Below are positions 36,390 to 48,960 of a stretch of 64,000 bases of DNA, piece after piece. Within the stretch, counting starts at the first letter, position 1. Each line of letters begins with the position of its first letter. The position numbers and the translations under genes were made by a program. The notes beneath the pieces were generated by a model that saw only the letters and a program-made list of their open reading frames with translations, was not told the origin of the DNA and searched no databases. The stretch is from Gigaspora margarita (Eukaryota; Glomeromycota; Glomeromycetes; Diversisporales; Gigasporaceae). The stretch lies in assembly GCA_009809945.1 (NCBI GenBank), contig WTPW01000070.1:697670-761669 (forward strand). Reading direction: 5' to 3'.

Positions 36390-38500
36390 GAATATTCATA
36401 AATATTCATAATATTTATGAATATTCATAATATTTATGAATATTCATAATATTTATGAATATTCATAATATTTATGAATATTCATAATATTTATGAATAT
36501 TCATAATATTTATGAATATTCATAATATTTATGAATATTCATAAATATTTATGAATATTTATAATATTTATAAATATTTATAATATTCTTGATATATTCA
36601 TAATAATACGTGTTGAAAGGCCTATCATAGTTAAATAATTGTATAACATAAATATGCATATTGGTTATATAAAAGCTTATTGAACTATTTTCGCAAAAAT
36701 AGTTTTAGGTCACATGCCACTAATGTTGTATAACATTACACAAACCCTATTTTGGTAATTTGATTTTTTGAACCAAGAATAGGTTTTGAACCAAGGGTAG
36801 GTTTTTAATATTTATAAATATTCATAATATTTATGAATATTAATAATATTTATGAATATTCATAATATTTATAAATATTCATAATATTTATGAATATTCA
36901 TAATATTTATGAATATTCAAATATTTATGAATATTCAAATATTTATGAATATTCATAAAAATATGAATTTTTATAATATTTATGAATATTTAAAATATTT
37001 ATGAATTTTCATAATATTTATGAATATTCATAATATTTATAAATATTTATAAATATTTTGAATATTCATAATATTTATAAATATTCATAAATATTTTTGA
37101 ATATTCATAAATATTTATGAATATTCATAATATTCTTGAAATATTTAAAATATTTTGAATACGTGTTAAAAGGCCTATCATATAGTTATATAATTTGTGT
37201 AATATAAATATGCATATTGGTTACACAAAAGCTTATTGAACTATTTTCACAAAAATAATTTTAGATTACATGCTACTAACACTATGTAACATTACACAAG
37301 CCTATTTTGGTAACTTAATTTTTTTGAACCAATAATAGGTTTTAAACCAAGGGTGGGTTTTGAATATTTATAAATATTCATAATATTTATGAATATTTAT
37401 CCCTTAAACCATATTCCAGGCAAATTTGCCTGGAAAATTAAAAAGAATTTATAATTTTTTAAATAAAACAAAAATTTATTAAGAATATGGGATATACTTT
37501 CTTTATAAAATACTTTTTTTAAAATATATTTTATAAACTTTCTTAGAAAAATTTTTTAAAATTATTAGAAAACTTTCATATAATAAAACTTTAAAGTTTT
37601 TATTTAAAAATTTTTACTATAGAATTTTTCCTTAACTTTTCTTAAATTTTATATGTTCCTGTCTATAAAAAAAATTTTCACTTCTAATACAAGTCTTAAT
37701 TTTTACAAGTAAATCACAAAAGTTGCAATAATAAAAGTTGTAATCCTTTTTATAAACTATAATATCTATTAAAAACAGAGGGCTAGAGCTAATATTTATA
37801 GAGTTTGCCAAGAATTAGTGATAATTTTTTTTGGTTAAAATTTTTTTTAAAATTGTCTATTTTTAGCTTATAAGCAACTTATACTTTTTTTCTTATAATA
37901 TAAAATTAAATTTTACTAAAATATAATCCTTATTTTCAAATATTATTAAATAAAATTTTATTTTAATATTTTAATTTTTAAAAAAAGTAGATCATAAGTA
38001 TATTTATAGTATTTTTCCAGGCAAATTTGCCTGGAACAGCCTACAAATTAAGGGATAATATTTATGAATATTCATAATATTTATGAATATTCATAATATT
38101 TATGAATATTCATAATATTTATGAATATTCATAATATTTATGAATATTCATAATATTTATGAATATTCATAATATTTATGAATATTCATAATATTTATGA
38201 ATATTCATAATATTTATGAATATTCATAATATTTATGAATATTCATAATATTTATGAATATACATAATATTTATGAATATTCAAAATATTTATGAATATT
38301 CAAAATATTTATGAATATTCATAAAAATATGAATTTTCATAATATTTATGAATATTCATAATATTTATGAATATTCAAAATATTTATGAATATTCATAAT
38401 ATTTATGAATATTCATAATATTTATGAATATTCATAATATTTATGAATATTCATAATATTTATGAATATTCAAAAATATATTCGAATATATGAATAAATT
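36390..38500. repeat. 19-bp palindromic minisatellite GAATATTCATAATATTTAT
   Basis: The 19-bp unit runs as near-perfect arrays at 36390-36600, 36810-37150 and 38058-38470, with variants (CAAAATATTTATGAATATT, TAAATATTTATAA). Both strands read almost the same because GAATATTC and the ATAATATTTAT segment are close to self-complementary. Cruciform formation is plausible. Confidence 0.9.
37400..38055. mobile_element. 656-bp TA-target element nested in the minisatellite
   Basis: Ends TCCCTTAA and TTAAGGGA are flanked by TA. Near each end stands the same perfect 18-bp palindrome, CCAGGCAAATTTGCCTGG. The array continues in register on both sides. Part of the interior (37630-37950) is related to 62145-62520. 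Confidence 0.82.
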
Positions 38501-39837
38501 AATTATGAATATTTGAATATATGTAAGGATTTATGAATATAAGCACTAGACTAGAATGCCACATAGCTATTTCTTAATAATAACCACAAACGTTCATATA
38601 ATTACACCAATTTCCAACTTTGTCACTCAAAATTATTTCGTATTAAAAATCTACTTCATATACTTCCTACCTTACCCTATACTAACTCACTTAGTTCTAA
38701 ATACTCTAGACACATGACATGTATTTTTTGCAATTAATTAGAAAGCTAGTTCCACTAGCTTTATTGTACATTTCATAACAATATCACTCAAATAATTCAA
38801 AATACTATTACACAATTTTCCTTTTCTGAACTTTCAGACTTATATCTATTCAAATCCAAAAGCTTCATACAGATCTTTTTAATCACAATTGTCTAAACCC
38901 TACATGGAATCCCCTTTTAATACACCTTCTTTTTCTATAACTATTCAAGGCTTTATTCCAATTCCACTAATTAATACTATATCACGTTACACCTCTTACA
39001 AAATTGCCTCTAATATTACCATAAAAATCTTACTTAATATCTTTCAGAATATTTATGACCAACTTTGGAAACCATATTGTATTACACTCTTTCAATAGAA
39101 AAACTCCCAAATTTCTACCTCAACACCCATTACTTCATCAACATCAACTTTACCTGCTACCTTTTTAAATTCTTATTCTCTATCATCAAACCATACCAGA
39201 ATTAGTTATACCTATAGCTGTATATGTGGCCTTCCTGACCAATTACATGATGAAGACACTAATGCATGTCTGCCCTTAGGACGTGCCCTTAAAAAAATTG
39301 ATACTTGGTTCTATCAATGGATTAAATACAGTGCCAATACTAATTTTATACTTCATATCCAAATCTAGGTCAGCTTTAACCACTCTAGTAGGTTTAGGTT
39401 GCAGATAAATTAGATAGAACATCTATCTATAGTCTGAGTTTCAACTCTTGTAATATAGTTTGTATACAATAGTATTTGTATTTTTGAGAAACCCCTTGAG
39501 GAATCTCATACAAATTATTAATAAAGATAGAGACAAAACCTCACCTTAACACCAAAAAAAAAAAAATAATAATAAGATATTCAAGGTAACAATATAGCAC
39601 AAATTGTTTTTTATTATAAAATCCTTTTTTTCATACTACTAACTACTTATACTATACAAGTTTTGTATTTAATTGATAGTGAGGCCATTAATATCTTTAT
39701 TCCAAATTACAAAATCTGTTATTTTTTTTAATAATTAAAAAAATAATTATTTTTTTTAACAACTAGTTTGTATTGGACTATGGATTTTTATTAAATATTT
39801 GTAGTATTTGTTATATAGATAAGCATACAATTATTTA

Positions 39838-40490
39838 TATATACACTTTTGGTGCCTATTTGGTATCTATTTTAAGTAGTCTACTCAAAGGTTCATACTA
39901 GCTACTATACCTGTAACCCAACTACAGGAAGTGCCTATTTAAACCTTTTGATCCATGCTTTGCTTACTAATTTTTCAAAATTGTACTACAGGATTATTCT
40001 TAATAATTTTCATAGCCTTTAGGGCTAATTTACTCTTGTAAAAAATACTAGCCTATTAAGATTCAGTTTTATTTAGTTCAAAGTAGTTCTTAGCAATAAT
40101 GCATTTACTAAGGCTTGCACTTTGACTTACATTAAGCCCTATTATTACCTTATACTGCCCTTATAAGGTTCATTTTAATCATGGCACTAACTTTTTTTGG
40201 TTTATTATCAAAGATTTTCTTCTATCTTCTTACTTATACATGCCAAACAGGTTTCCAATTTCTTTAGTTCTTTGGATTTGTTAGTATTATATCATACTAT
40301 TAAGTCTAAAAGCTTCTATTCTAGATAGTAGAACCAAGACTACAGGTTATATACCCAACCAATAATAAGAAACAAATTACAAGAGCACAGATTTATTTTC
40401 AAAATATCACTAGTGGGATTTGAACTTTCAACCTGCTACTTGAGGGTAACAACTTGACAACTTTTTTAAGTTACTATACTCTTATAAAAA
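39838..40490 (-). repeat. tRNA-headed dispersed repeat (SINE-like), copy 1
   Basis: Read on minus, the head has a good B box (AGTTCAAATCCC at 40415-40426) after a degenerate A-box region. The body matches 61290-62150, for example TATACACTTTTGGT, CAACCCAACTAC(A/G)GGAA, GGCTTGCACTT and GCCAAACAGGTTT in the same order. No coding sequence. It could be a long SINE or another Pol III-derived repeat. Confidence 0.6.
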
Positions 40491-41690
40491 AAAGTAATTA
40501 CTGCAATCAGGCACCTTATATATTTGTACAATTATGAGCATCAAAACATTTATTCAATTATTTATATTATTTATATCAATTATCTAATTAAATTATTCTA
40601 TTCATACATAATTTTTTGCAATATAGTATATATATAATTTTCTATACTAAATGTTTAACTGAAAAAAGTAGTTCAAGCTTTAAAGTTATTTGAGTTCTAA
40701 ATTTTAATTACTATTATAATCTAATTATAAGAAGCATTATATGGGTTTTTATAACTATTAGGATGTCAATTCTATATGCAAAATGACAAATGACTCAAAT
40801 AACTATAATTATATTATTATAAGTCATTTTCAAATGCCAAAGTTTTGAATAACCAACAAAAACCAGTCATTTTAAGGTTATTTGTGTCATTAGAAAATAG
40901 ACAAATGACCAGGTCATTTACTATTACTGGCTTAAAAAATACAAAACAATTCCAATACAATTTATTTTAACTTTAACCAATATTGTAGTTATCAAATAGT
41001 GAGTTTTTAATACAAAATTTTTTATAGTAGCTAATAGTAGATTTGCAATAATTCTAATATAATAATTCTAAAACTAACTCAACCTTAATTACATCAAAAT
41101 AGTAAGGCTTGGCAACAGAATTCTTTATATAAAAAATAATTTTAATGTGAACTAACTCAAGCTTAATTGCATAAAAATTATAACAAGTTTAATGCAAGCC
41201 AACTCAATTTCAACCATATTGTAATTATCAAAATAGTGGGTAAATGTTATAAAGTTTTATCTAACTTATAGTGAAGCTATAAATTCTAATACAACTTTAT
41301 TTGGCTAAAAATAGTTAAATTCTGTTTTTTTTGTTCTACGCAATATAGTGTATTATTTAATAAACTGACAATTTTATTCCAATTGACTTTCATATAAAAT
41401 TTATCAAAAAGAACAATTTCATATTCTGAATATACATTTCACTAATTATTTCTTTGTTTTTTATTGGGTTTTTACTATATATTTTATTACAAAATAATTC
41501 TGTAACATGACCTGATTTGATCTTCCTCCTACTCTATAAAAATAAAATGAATTCAAAAGCATTTAATATTCTTTTTCTTTTCTTTTTTTTGTAAATTATT
41601 ATAAATTCTTGTTATTGTTTTATAACTTTTACAATATGAAATTTTATCTTTATTCTCTTTAAGAGTAGAAGGTACGCAGTTTATTTTTAT
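40491..41690. other. Intergenic with decayed tandem repeats (40930-41310)
   Basis: No gene is seen. Positions 40930-41310 contain repeats of the family that dominates 55030-56230 (TACAAAACAATTCCAAT..., ACTCAACCTTAATTACAT, AATTCTAATACAA). Confidence 0.5.
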
Positions 41691-41693
41691 ATA

Positions 41694-41908
41694 CCATACT
41701 ATCATAATAAGCACCCCCTTTTTTGAAATTTCAAACTCAATGTTCTTGATAACTATCTTATCAAACTTAATAAAAATTTTTTTATTTAAATTTTTTAGAT
41801 CTATAAAATTTAAATAAAAAAAATTTTATTAAGTTTGATTAGATAGTTATCAAGTACGTTGAGTTTGAAATTTCAAAAAAGGGGGTGCTTATTCATGATA
41901 GAATATGG
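41694..41908. mobile_element. Palindromic MITE, TA target, 215 bp
   Basis: It starts CCATACTATCATAATAAGCA and ends with the near-complement, flanked by TA (41692-41693, 41909-41910). The arms run through AAGCACCCCC and GAAATTTCAAACTCAA to a centre near 41800. Confidence 0.88.
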
Positions 41909-42369
41909 TAGTTTCATATGATATTTTGAAATTTTCATATAAAATTGACATACAACTAATAAACTTTTTTAAATTATACTTAATTTTTATTAAAATTTTA
42001 CAAAATTTATCTATTATAGTAAATTTTTGAACTACTTATATTTTAAAAAAATATACTTGCATATATTACAAAAATTTTCTGAGGTTGCACAAAATTGCTA
42101 ATTCTGATTGGTCAATTTCTGTAAATTTACAAGGTAATCTTATTACTAAATTTTAATACCCAATCTTTAAAAATTTATATTTACTGAGTTTTTACCAATT
42201 TTAATAAAATTACTATTAATAAATCAGAAAAACTGCTCTACAAACTTTTATTAAGAATTAAATTAAGTTTACTTAATATAATATTTCATAAAATTAAATA
42301 TAAAAAATTTACCATTAAGTTTATATATAATTTTAAAATAGTTCCCTCTACCCTTAAAATTTCAAGAGG

Positions 42370-43190
42370 TGTTTTATTTTCTAATACTATTTGTTACTAT
42401 CAATTCAACATTCATACTCATTAGTTTTAAATTCATTTATATCTTTTTTTATTTTTTTTAGAGCTTTCTAAATTTTGATATTCACCAAACACAAATGGAC
42501 CAACAAATCCTTTTAAATATTTTTCTTTTTTCCAATCAGTAATATTTCATTCATAGATTGTGTCATATTTATTACAAATTTTTGAAAGATCAAAAAAACT
42601 TATTGACAACTTTAAAATATAATCACAATTTTGTTTGAAGTACCACCTAATTTTTTTTAAATATTAATAATTCATTATAAAAATATCTTTGGAACTTTTT
42701 ATGTTTTGTCTTTTATTTATAAAATTGCATATATATTTGAACATGTAACCTACAGATTCTGTAGGTTTATCTTACCAATAATATAAGAAACTTTAATTTT
42801 ATCAAAAGCTTCTTGAGTTGTTGGTAATGCACATTTATATTTAAGATCTTTTTTTTACAGTAATCACAAACAATATTATTTATATTTATTTAATATATAA
42901 CAGTTTGTACATTTATTATCAGAACCACTAATGAGAAAATTGATATAATTTTATATTCTAAAGTACCAGACTGTTTAAATTTTTTTATTATTTATTTTTT
43001 TAACATTATACTTAAATTTTTTTTACAAGTAAGACAATAATAAGTTGCTTAATTATGTAAAAATTAGTCACTACCTATTTTAAGCTGATTAATATTTTAA
43101 TATAAATATTATTAAATTTATTTTCAAATTAAGTATACAATAAAAAAATATAAAAAAAATCAACCAAATCATAACTTTGAATAATTAGAT
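42370..43190 (-). pseudogene. Unassigned minus-strand coding relic (weak)
   Basis: Minus-strand fragments look coding-like: YCLTCKKNLSIMLKK (about 43030), CSNGSDNKCTNCYILNK (about 42930), CDYCKKKDLKYKCALPTTQE (about 42850) and DWKKEKYLKGFVGPFVFGEY (about 42500). They suggest a Cys-pair-containing protein, but frames break repeatedly. I do not recognise the family. Confidence 0.3.
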
Positions 43191-43250
43191 TACAATTTTA
43201 TAGAAAAATATTTGAAACTCACAGAGATATCAGTGTTTTTGTAATAGATA

Positions 43251-43616
43251 ATTCTAAGTATCTCTGGTTAGAGAGGTTTAGCTTATATATCTCTGGCCTA
43301 AAACTATGTCTAATCATTTAACTTATTTAGTGTTAAAGTCATATAAAGTTAGACAAAAACAAGTTATATAAGCAAAATTGCCTTTCTGATACTTTTAATT
43401 AGTGCCCTGCAATAGGTTTAGATAGCTGTTTTTGATATTTTTTACATTTTTTACTTTTTTGTGCTTTTTGTTGTTGTTTTTGTTTTGTTGGACTAATTTG
43501 TGATAATTACCCTTCATGCTACACAAAATGGCTATTATGTGATTATTTTGCATCTTAATTGGTTTTTAGGTCCAAAATATTATTGTTAGGCATCTCTGAC
43601 CAGAGATGCCTAGAAA
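43251..43616. mobile_element. MITE, TA target, ATCTCTGGTYAGAGA ends
   Basis: The 366-bp element has ends ATTCTAAGTATCTCTGGTTA and GACCAGAGATGCCTAGAAA, flanked by TA. The right end holds the perfect hairpin AGGCATCTCT-GACC-AGAGATGCCT. Confidence 0.78.
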
Positions 43617-43619
43617 TAC

Positions 43620-44589
43620 TATTTTGTAAATCCAAATGCATATGTTTTTGTAGAATTTTCTTTTAAAAAAAAATGTAATTCCAGAGACTTTCTCAAAATG
43701 AACTATATGAATTTTTATTAATAGAGTTGGTAGATACACTTCTACTTTAATATTAAGGAAATAATTAAAAATTTTTATATTGTTTTCAGATATAAAATGG
43801 TTGATAAAAGTGTATTAAAATTCTTGGTTCAACTCTTGATCTTGAGAACATATATATTAAGGGCCGTGTCATTAATCATCTGATTATTTTTTATTAGAGG
43901 CCTACCCCCCTTCTTCCTTCTTTAATATAAATTTGGTCAGGTTTCTATATATAAATTCAACATTTTTTACCCCCTTCCCACCTAAAAAATCACTTGATTT
44001 TTGTCACTCCTCTAATCTAAACTCGAATTTTATATACAAATAATGTAGGTACACAGAATTTTTCTGTAAATTTTGATGAGTTTTGGCCAAATATTAACAG
44101 ATATATTAATTTTTTCTTTTTAAAACACCTATATTGTCTTTGTATACATATGTTTTAAACAGTTTTTTGTTAATAACAAAACTTTTATTAATAATATAAT
44201 CAAAGTTATTTTAACAAACTAATGTTTTTTTTTGCTTTATCTACAAGTTAACTTAGTAGCTCTAAATAAATTGTCTAATAAACTTTGTATAAATCATTTC
44301 TCAGCTTTTCTTCATATTGCTAAATCACTTTTTATATACATTTTTTAAAAATATTTTGACTATAAAGAAAAATTTATTAATAAAATGATCAAAATTGTCT
44401 TATGAAACTTATATTTTTTTAACTCATTCTACAAATTTTATTAATAACTTGAAGTCAATTGCTTTAATAAATTTTTTTGTAAAACTTACCAATAGCTTTT
44501 TTTACTATTATATTTTCAGAAAAATTACTATTAAATTCTATAAGTAAAAAAGCAGTTACTACAGAATGCTAACAATTATATTTGTTCAA
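43620..44589. other. Intergenic, no gene seen
   Basis: AT-rich sequence. Positions 43860-44025 contain C-rich patches (CCTACCCCCC, TTACCCCCTTCCC) and possible inverted ends GTGTCATTAATCA / TGATTTTTGTCAC, too weak to call an element. Confidence 0.4.
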
Positions 44590-44591
44590 TA

Positions 44592-45315
44592 TAAGGAAAA
44601 TGGGGGTATTATAACAAATTAGATATTGTGGCAAATCGTGATATCTCATGTTCTTGTGATCAGAATTGAATGAAATTTATACCATTCAAATCCTCTCATC
44701 GAGAGGAATCAAATGGTATAAATTTTATTCAATCCAGACTATTAAGTCATGAGATATCAAAATTAATGCATTTTTTTATATTCGTTAACATATAATTAGC
44801 TTTAAGACTCAGTAGTTCAAATTGAGATATTTTTATATCAATCGATTCCTCTCAATGAGAGGAATCAGTATAAGAATTGTCCAATTTGGATCACTGGGTC
44901 ATGAGATATTCATAATTAAACCATTTCGATATATAGAATACTATAGTAAAAAGGCATTGTAGCAAATTGTTGATATCTCATGATCCTATAATCAGAATCT
45001 AATGATTTTTGTATTATTAGATTCCTCTCATCGAGAAGAATTGAATGGTATAGAAATCGTTGGATTCTGACAAGGAGTCACAAAATATCAATGATTCGCT
45101 ACAATACCTCCTATGCAAAAAAATTCTTTTTTTTTAACGAAACTTTAAATTCAAATATCTTTAGATTTAATGACTGGAATTTAATAATTTTGGTATCAAT
45201 TGATTTGGCTTAATGAGATGAATCAAATAATACTAAATCTATTTGACTCCAGCCAATAAATTATATGATACAACCAAAATATTGTTAATTTCGCCATAAT
45301 ACCCCATCTCCCTTA
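44592..45315. mobile_element. TA-target element built of internal repeats
   Basis: Ends TAAGGAAAATGGGGGTATTA and TAATACCCCATCTCCCTTA are flanked by TA. The 724-bp body reiterates a unit with ATATCTCATG..., a YCTCATCGAGAGGAATC core and ...GATCACTGGGTCATGAGATA about four or five times in varying orientation. Confidence 0.75.
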
Positions 45316-45317
45316 TA

Positions 45318-47109
45318 TGAAATAAAGTAAATTTTTAAAAAATTTAAATAGTGGTATGTAAAAATGAGCTTTTTAGAAAAATGTGGGAGGTAAAATGAGG
45401 TAAATAAAAAAAAGTGTTAGGATTTTTATAGGTAAGTTTTTAGGTATTAAATATAATTGGGTAAATTATCATACTATATAAAATGCATTGCATATATATA
45501 TACTATTATTAATTGGATATATATTGAACTTTGTTAAATGATTTTTATTAAAAATAAGCAGAATTACATATAAATGCAATGAATATATAACTAAAATAGA
45601 ATATCCTTTTAGAAATATTAATTTTAATTGTGCTAATTATTACTATTATATTATTTAAATTTGTTATGTGTAGCATTAGTTAATTGTTTTTTATACTATA
45701 TAAGCAAGCTAACTTTAAATATATATATATTTAAGTTATTACAAATATAAATATTATTTATTAAAAATTGAACCAAACAATAAAGATAACTAGTATCACT
45801 AGTATAATATTTGTCTGCATCAACTGGAAATAACTATTCATATATAGTATAACCTTACAATAATCATATGCTAAAATTAGATATTCTATGAGCCTATTGC
45901 AAGATTGTGACTAAAGTGAGCAAGAATTTATGTATAATATATATAGTTAAATAGAAGAATTGAGATATCTGTAGTAAGATTTTAACTATTGCAAATGTGA
46001 CTATTGCAGGGTTATACTATACTAAAGAACCTATAAACTATAGTAATCTAATTACATATGTTTCTTCTAAATTATTCAGAAATTTATAGCATAATTTGTT
46101 TTATTCAAAATGTAATGAGGAATATGATTATTTTTGTCATTTATTATTAAACAAATACTTTATTATTTAGGCTATCAAGTAAAGAATTATGTACAAACAT
46201 GTATTCATTACAATCTAATACATCTAATAATATCAACAAATTTTTAAACAGATATATATCAATATATAGCAGTTAATCAATATCAGATATATATCATTTG
46301 AATATTATCAATATATATTAATAATATCTATATACTAATATATATCAATAATGATATATAATGATTATTGATATATAATGATTATAATTTCTTTGATTAC
46401 TACTGATTTTTATAAAATTCATTAGAATTTTTCAAATTTTCACAAATGTTTTTTGATAACAAATAATCCAAATTAGCTTAAAATTTTACTGCAAATAGTA
46501 TATTTATTCAACTTTAATATATTAATCTTCAGCCAATTTGGATTAATAGCTTTCGAGAAATCATTCATAAATGATAGTTAATTTTTTTAAAAAAGAATCA
46601 TCAATCTAAATTAGCTAAAATTTAATATATTGTATATATTATATGCAGTAAAAATTTGAACTAATTTAAAATTAGTATTTAATGAGAAAATGTCTGTCAA
46701 TTTTTGAAAAATCTAATGAATTGTTGCTATATATTATTAATAATCAATAATAAAGATACTTGGCAGGAGTGTTGCATATCGATTGTACTCTAGAAATTAC
46801 TATTAATATATATCTCTCTGAAATATAGCTAATATATTACTATAAAATTTAAAATTTTTTTTGATTTAGTTGAGTTATATTGTACAAACAATCTAGTCCC
46901 AGCAAATAAAATTGACTAAATTCAGAATACTAATCCTTGTTTACTAAAAATAGTATCCAAAAAATCTTTTCATAAAAAATTAAAATGATCTAAGCTAAAC
47001 TTCTTAGTGGTCTTAAATTTTTTTTTAAAATTAGTTTTAATAAAATTGAAAGAATTAAAATCAAGATAATTTTACAATTAAACAAGCAATTTGACCACTC
47101 TATATATAT
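45318..47109. other. AT-rich intergenic sequence
   Basis: No gene is seen. Positions 46240-46390 hold the dispersed ATATATCAATATAT palindromic motif cluster. Several TTTATAAAAATT-type inverted repeats occur at 46400-46730 (for example AATTAGCTAAAATTT and complement). Confidence 0.4.
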
Positions 47110-47300
47110 TATTAAAACAAAAAATTTGGCTATTCTATTTGTACTAAATTTGGCCACTCTATATATACTAAATTTGGCTACTCAATATGTATTAAATTTG
47201 GCTGCCCTATATATACTAAATTTTGCTGCTATATATCTACTAAAATTGGCTATTAAATATAGCTGCCCTATATATAAAAACTTGGCTACTTTTGTATATA
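47110..47300. repeat. ~24-bp tandem repeat (TTTGGC..CTATATATACTAAA)
   Basis: Around eight units of TTTGGCYACTCTATATATAC-type sequence. The 81-codon open frame at 47126 (ending 47371) is a product of the repeat, not a gene. Confidence 0.75.
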
Positions 47301-48120
47301 CAATTAAAATATTAATTTTGTTGACTTTGTGTATTAATATGCTATTAAAGCAATCAATTTGTCATATATAATAAAAATATCAAATTAAGAGATAAGAATC
47401 GAATCTAATATGATCAATTATGATCCATCATATAGTTTGATCAATTATATAGGCCTTTGCAATAGTAAGGGCTGATATTGCCCAAAAATGAAAATAGAGT
47501 TTTATTGTATTGTATCTGGATAAATTTTGACATGGGCTACATTTTTTAATTATAAATAGAAATTGATTTGCATAATAAAAAATTGAGTCATTTAAAAAAA
47601 TTTCTTTGGAGTTTTATAGATCATGGGATTGTCCAATACAACTGACCAATTAAATAATGAAATTTTGAGTAATTCAGATCAGTCTGAACAAAACAAATAT
47701 AATATTTCAAAATTGTATATAAACGCAATTTGGCCCTATTTACTGCAAAGGCCCCATAAATAGTTTGATCAATTATATAGTTTTATTAATTATAGCTTTT
47801 TAATTGGCTATAATTGATTATATATAATTGTTTATATATATTAGAACCCTGAGCTATATAGATAGATCAGTGACTAGTTTACTTAGTTTTATACAAAATT
47901 TGGCTCAAGAATGCATATTTTTGACCAAAATTTGCAAAATTTACTATTTAAAAATGCAATGTTTACTTTTCCTACAAAATTTCTTTTTTGGTTTTCTCTA
48001 ATCTATTTATCAATTGCTTAGGTCCTAATATAATTAATAACAAAATTTGCTATTTTTATTCAAACTTTGATGATAAATATCTAGATAACAAAAACTAGTA
48101 ATCCAAATTGACTCAACTTT
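47301..48120. other. Intergenic, no gene seen
   Basis: AT-rich. There is a direct repeat AATAGTTTGATCAATTATAT (47435 region and 47760), with related GATCAATTAT motifs. Confidence 0.4.
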
Positions 48121-48124
48121 TTTA

Positions 48125-48325
48125 ATAAATAGTATTGATATTCTTCTATGATATATAAATATTTTAGATTATTTGGTCTTGTAATTCTTGAGTAATTACT
48201 TGTATACAATAGTTAATTTTTTTAAAAAATTAACTATCATATACAAGCAATTACTCAATTATTCCCAGACCAAATCGTCTAAAGTTTTTATATATCATAG
48301 TTGAATATTAATATTATCTATATTA
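48125..48325. repeat. ~200-bp inverted repeat centred near 48225
   Basis: GATATTCTTCTATGATATAT and TTGTATACAATAGTTAATTT on the left are mirrored on the right by ATATATCATAGTTGAATAT and AAATTAACTATCATATACAA. No target duplication could be fixed. Confidence 0.7.
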
Positions 48326-48628
48326 AAAATTTGTACCAATTAGGATTACTAATTATAGAGATATCAATCATTAAATTTGAGTAAAAATTGTAAAAATTTT
48401 ATAGTAGTTAATTTTTAAAAAATTCATTATATTTACTCAAACTTTGATGATTGATTACTCAAGAATTACTAGCCTAAATTGACTAAAATTTTTATATATA
48501 ATAGATGAAAATCGTTACTATTTATGAAAAAAAATTTGAGCTAACTTAGTTTACTGGTTATCAACATATACATTTTCGCAGTTTAAGTAAAAATAGCAAA
48601 ATTATTTAATAATATAATTTATGTAGAC

Positions 48629-48766
48629 TAGTGATTGATCATATGATTGGTCATAAATTTTGATTGATATATGATCATGACCAATTAATGTAATAATTGA
48701 TTAAAATACTATGATCGATCATAAATCAATCTCCTTTGCATATGATCGATCAATGATTGATCACTA
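48629..48766. repeat. Foldback with TAGTGATTGATCAT ends
   Basis: The left end is TAGTGATTGATCATATGAT and the right end ATGATCGATCAATGATTGAT plus CACTA. The interior is full of TGATCGATCA-type palindromes. Confidence 0.65.
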
Positions 48767-48784
48767 GATATCAATCTCTAATCA

Positions 48785-48960
48785 AATTTGGTTATATTTA
48801 ATAAAAATATCAAATTTGGCTGTATATAATAAAAATATCAAATTTGGCTATAGATAATAAAAATATCAAATTTGGCTGCATATAATAAAAATATCAAATT
48901 TGACTGCATAATAAAAATATCAAATTCAGCCATATTATATAAATTTCAGATTTGGCTGCT
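48785..48960. repeat. ~27-bp tandem repeat (AATTTGGCTG..ATAATAAAAATATC)
   Basis: Six to seven units of CAAATTTGGCTGTATATAAT-type sequence. It shares the AAATTTGGCT core with 47110-47300. Confidence 0.8.

Larger units (their letters stand above)
36303..38547. mobile_element. 2.2-kb minisatellite-filled element in the LINE
   Basis: Ends AGTGCTTGTATTC and GAATATAAGCACT are inverted. Flanks AGACTGGAAT (36293-36302) and AGACTAGAAT (38548-38557) form an 8-10 bp duplication with one mismatch. Excision rejoins the LINE frame at IDWNAT. The body is mostly a 19-bp tandem repeat (GAATATTCATAATATTTAT), which is nearly palindromic. A ~200-bp unique segment (36610-36808 and 37154-37362) is present twice with its satellite. 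A 656-bp element is nested at 37400-38055. Confidence 0.82.
34423..39366 (+). pseudogene. LINE ORF2 C-terminal relic: connection, RNase H and tail
   Basis: The connection region reads SNFILRLNNKELLEISTHIR...NNLWST (34430-34530). ORF pieces with stops follow to about 35430. The RNase H domain shows YTDGS (about 35441), KAELVTILSAI (about 35570), YTDSQF (about 35640) and VSAHSDNELNNFVDKLAK (about 35790-35845), giving the D-E-D-D set. The tail continues after the large insertion (IDWNAT at its junction, HMTCIFCN zinc-like segment about 38712, and ICGLPDQLHDEDTNACLPLG about 39220). Stops such as the in-frame TGA at 35477 disable it. The family matches non-LTR retrotransposons abundant in Glomeromycotina. 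No reverse-transcriptase catalytic motif remains. Confidence 0.85.
34422..39571 (+). mobile_element. 5'-truncated LINE with poly(A) and 14-bp TSD
   Basis: The insertion is flanked by ATAAGATATTCAAG at 34408-34421 and 39572-39585 (14 of 14 identical). It ends in an A-rich tail (A13 then TAATA). This is the mark of target-primed reverse transcription. The 5' end starts inside the coding sequence, beyond the reverse-transcriptase core, so the copy was born truncated. Its body is later split by the 2.2-kb element at 36303-38547 and by an assembly duplication around the gap at 36039. Confidence 0.9.

Noticed and set aside
36390..38500. CRISPR-like array of regular repeats
   Set aside because: Repeats are contiguous with no spacers, and the genome is eukaryotic; it is a minisatellite.
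47126..47371. 81-codon open frame
   Set aside because: It is read through a 24-bp tandem repeat and has only repeat-derived LATLYILN composition.
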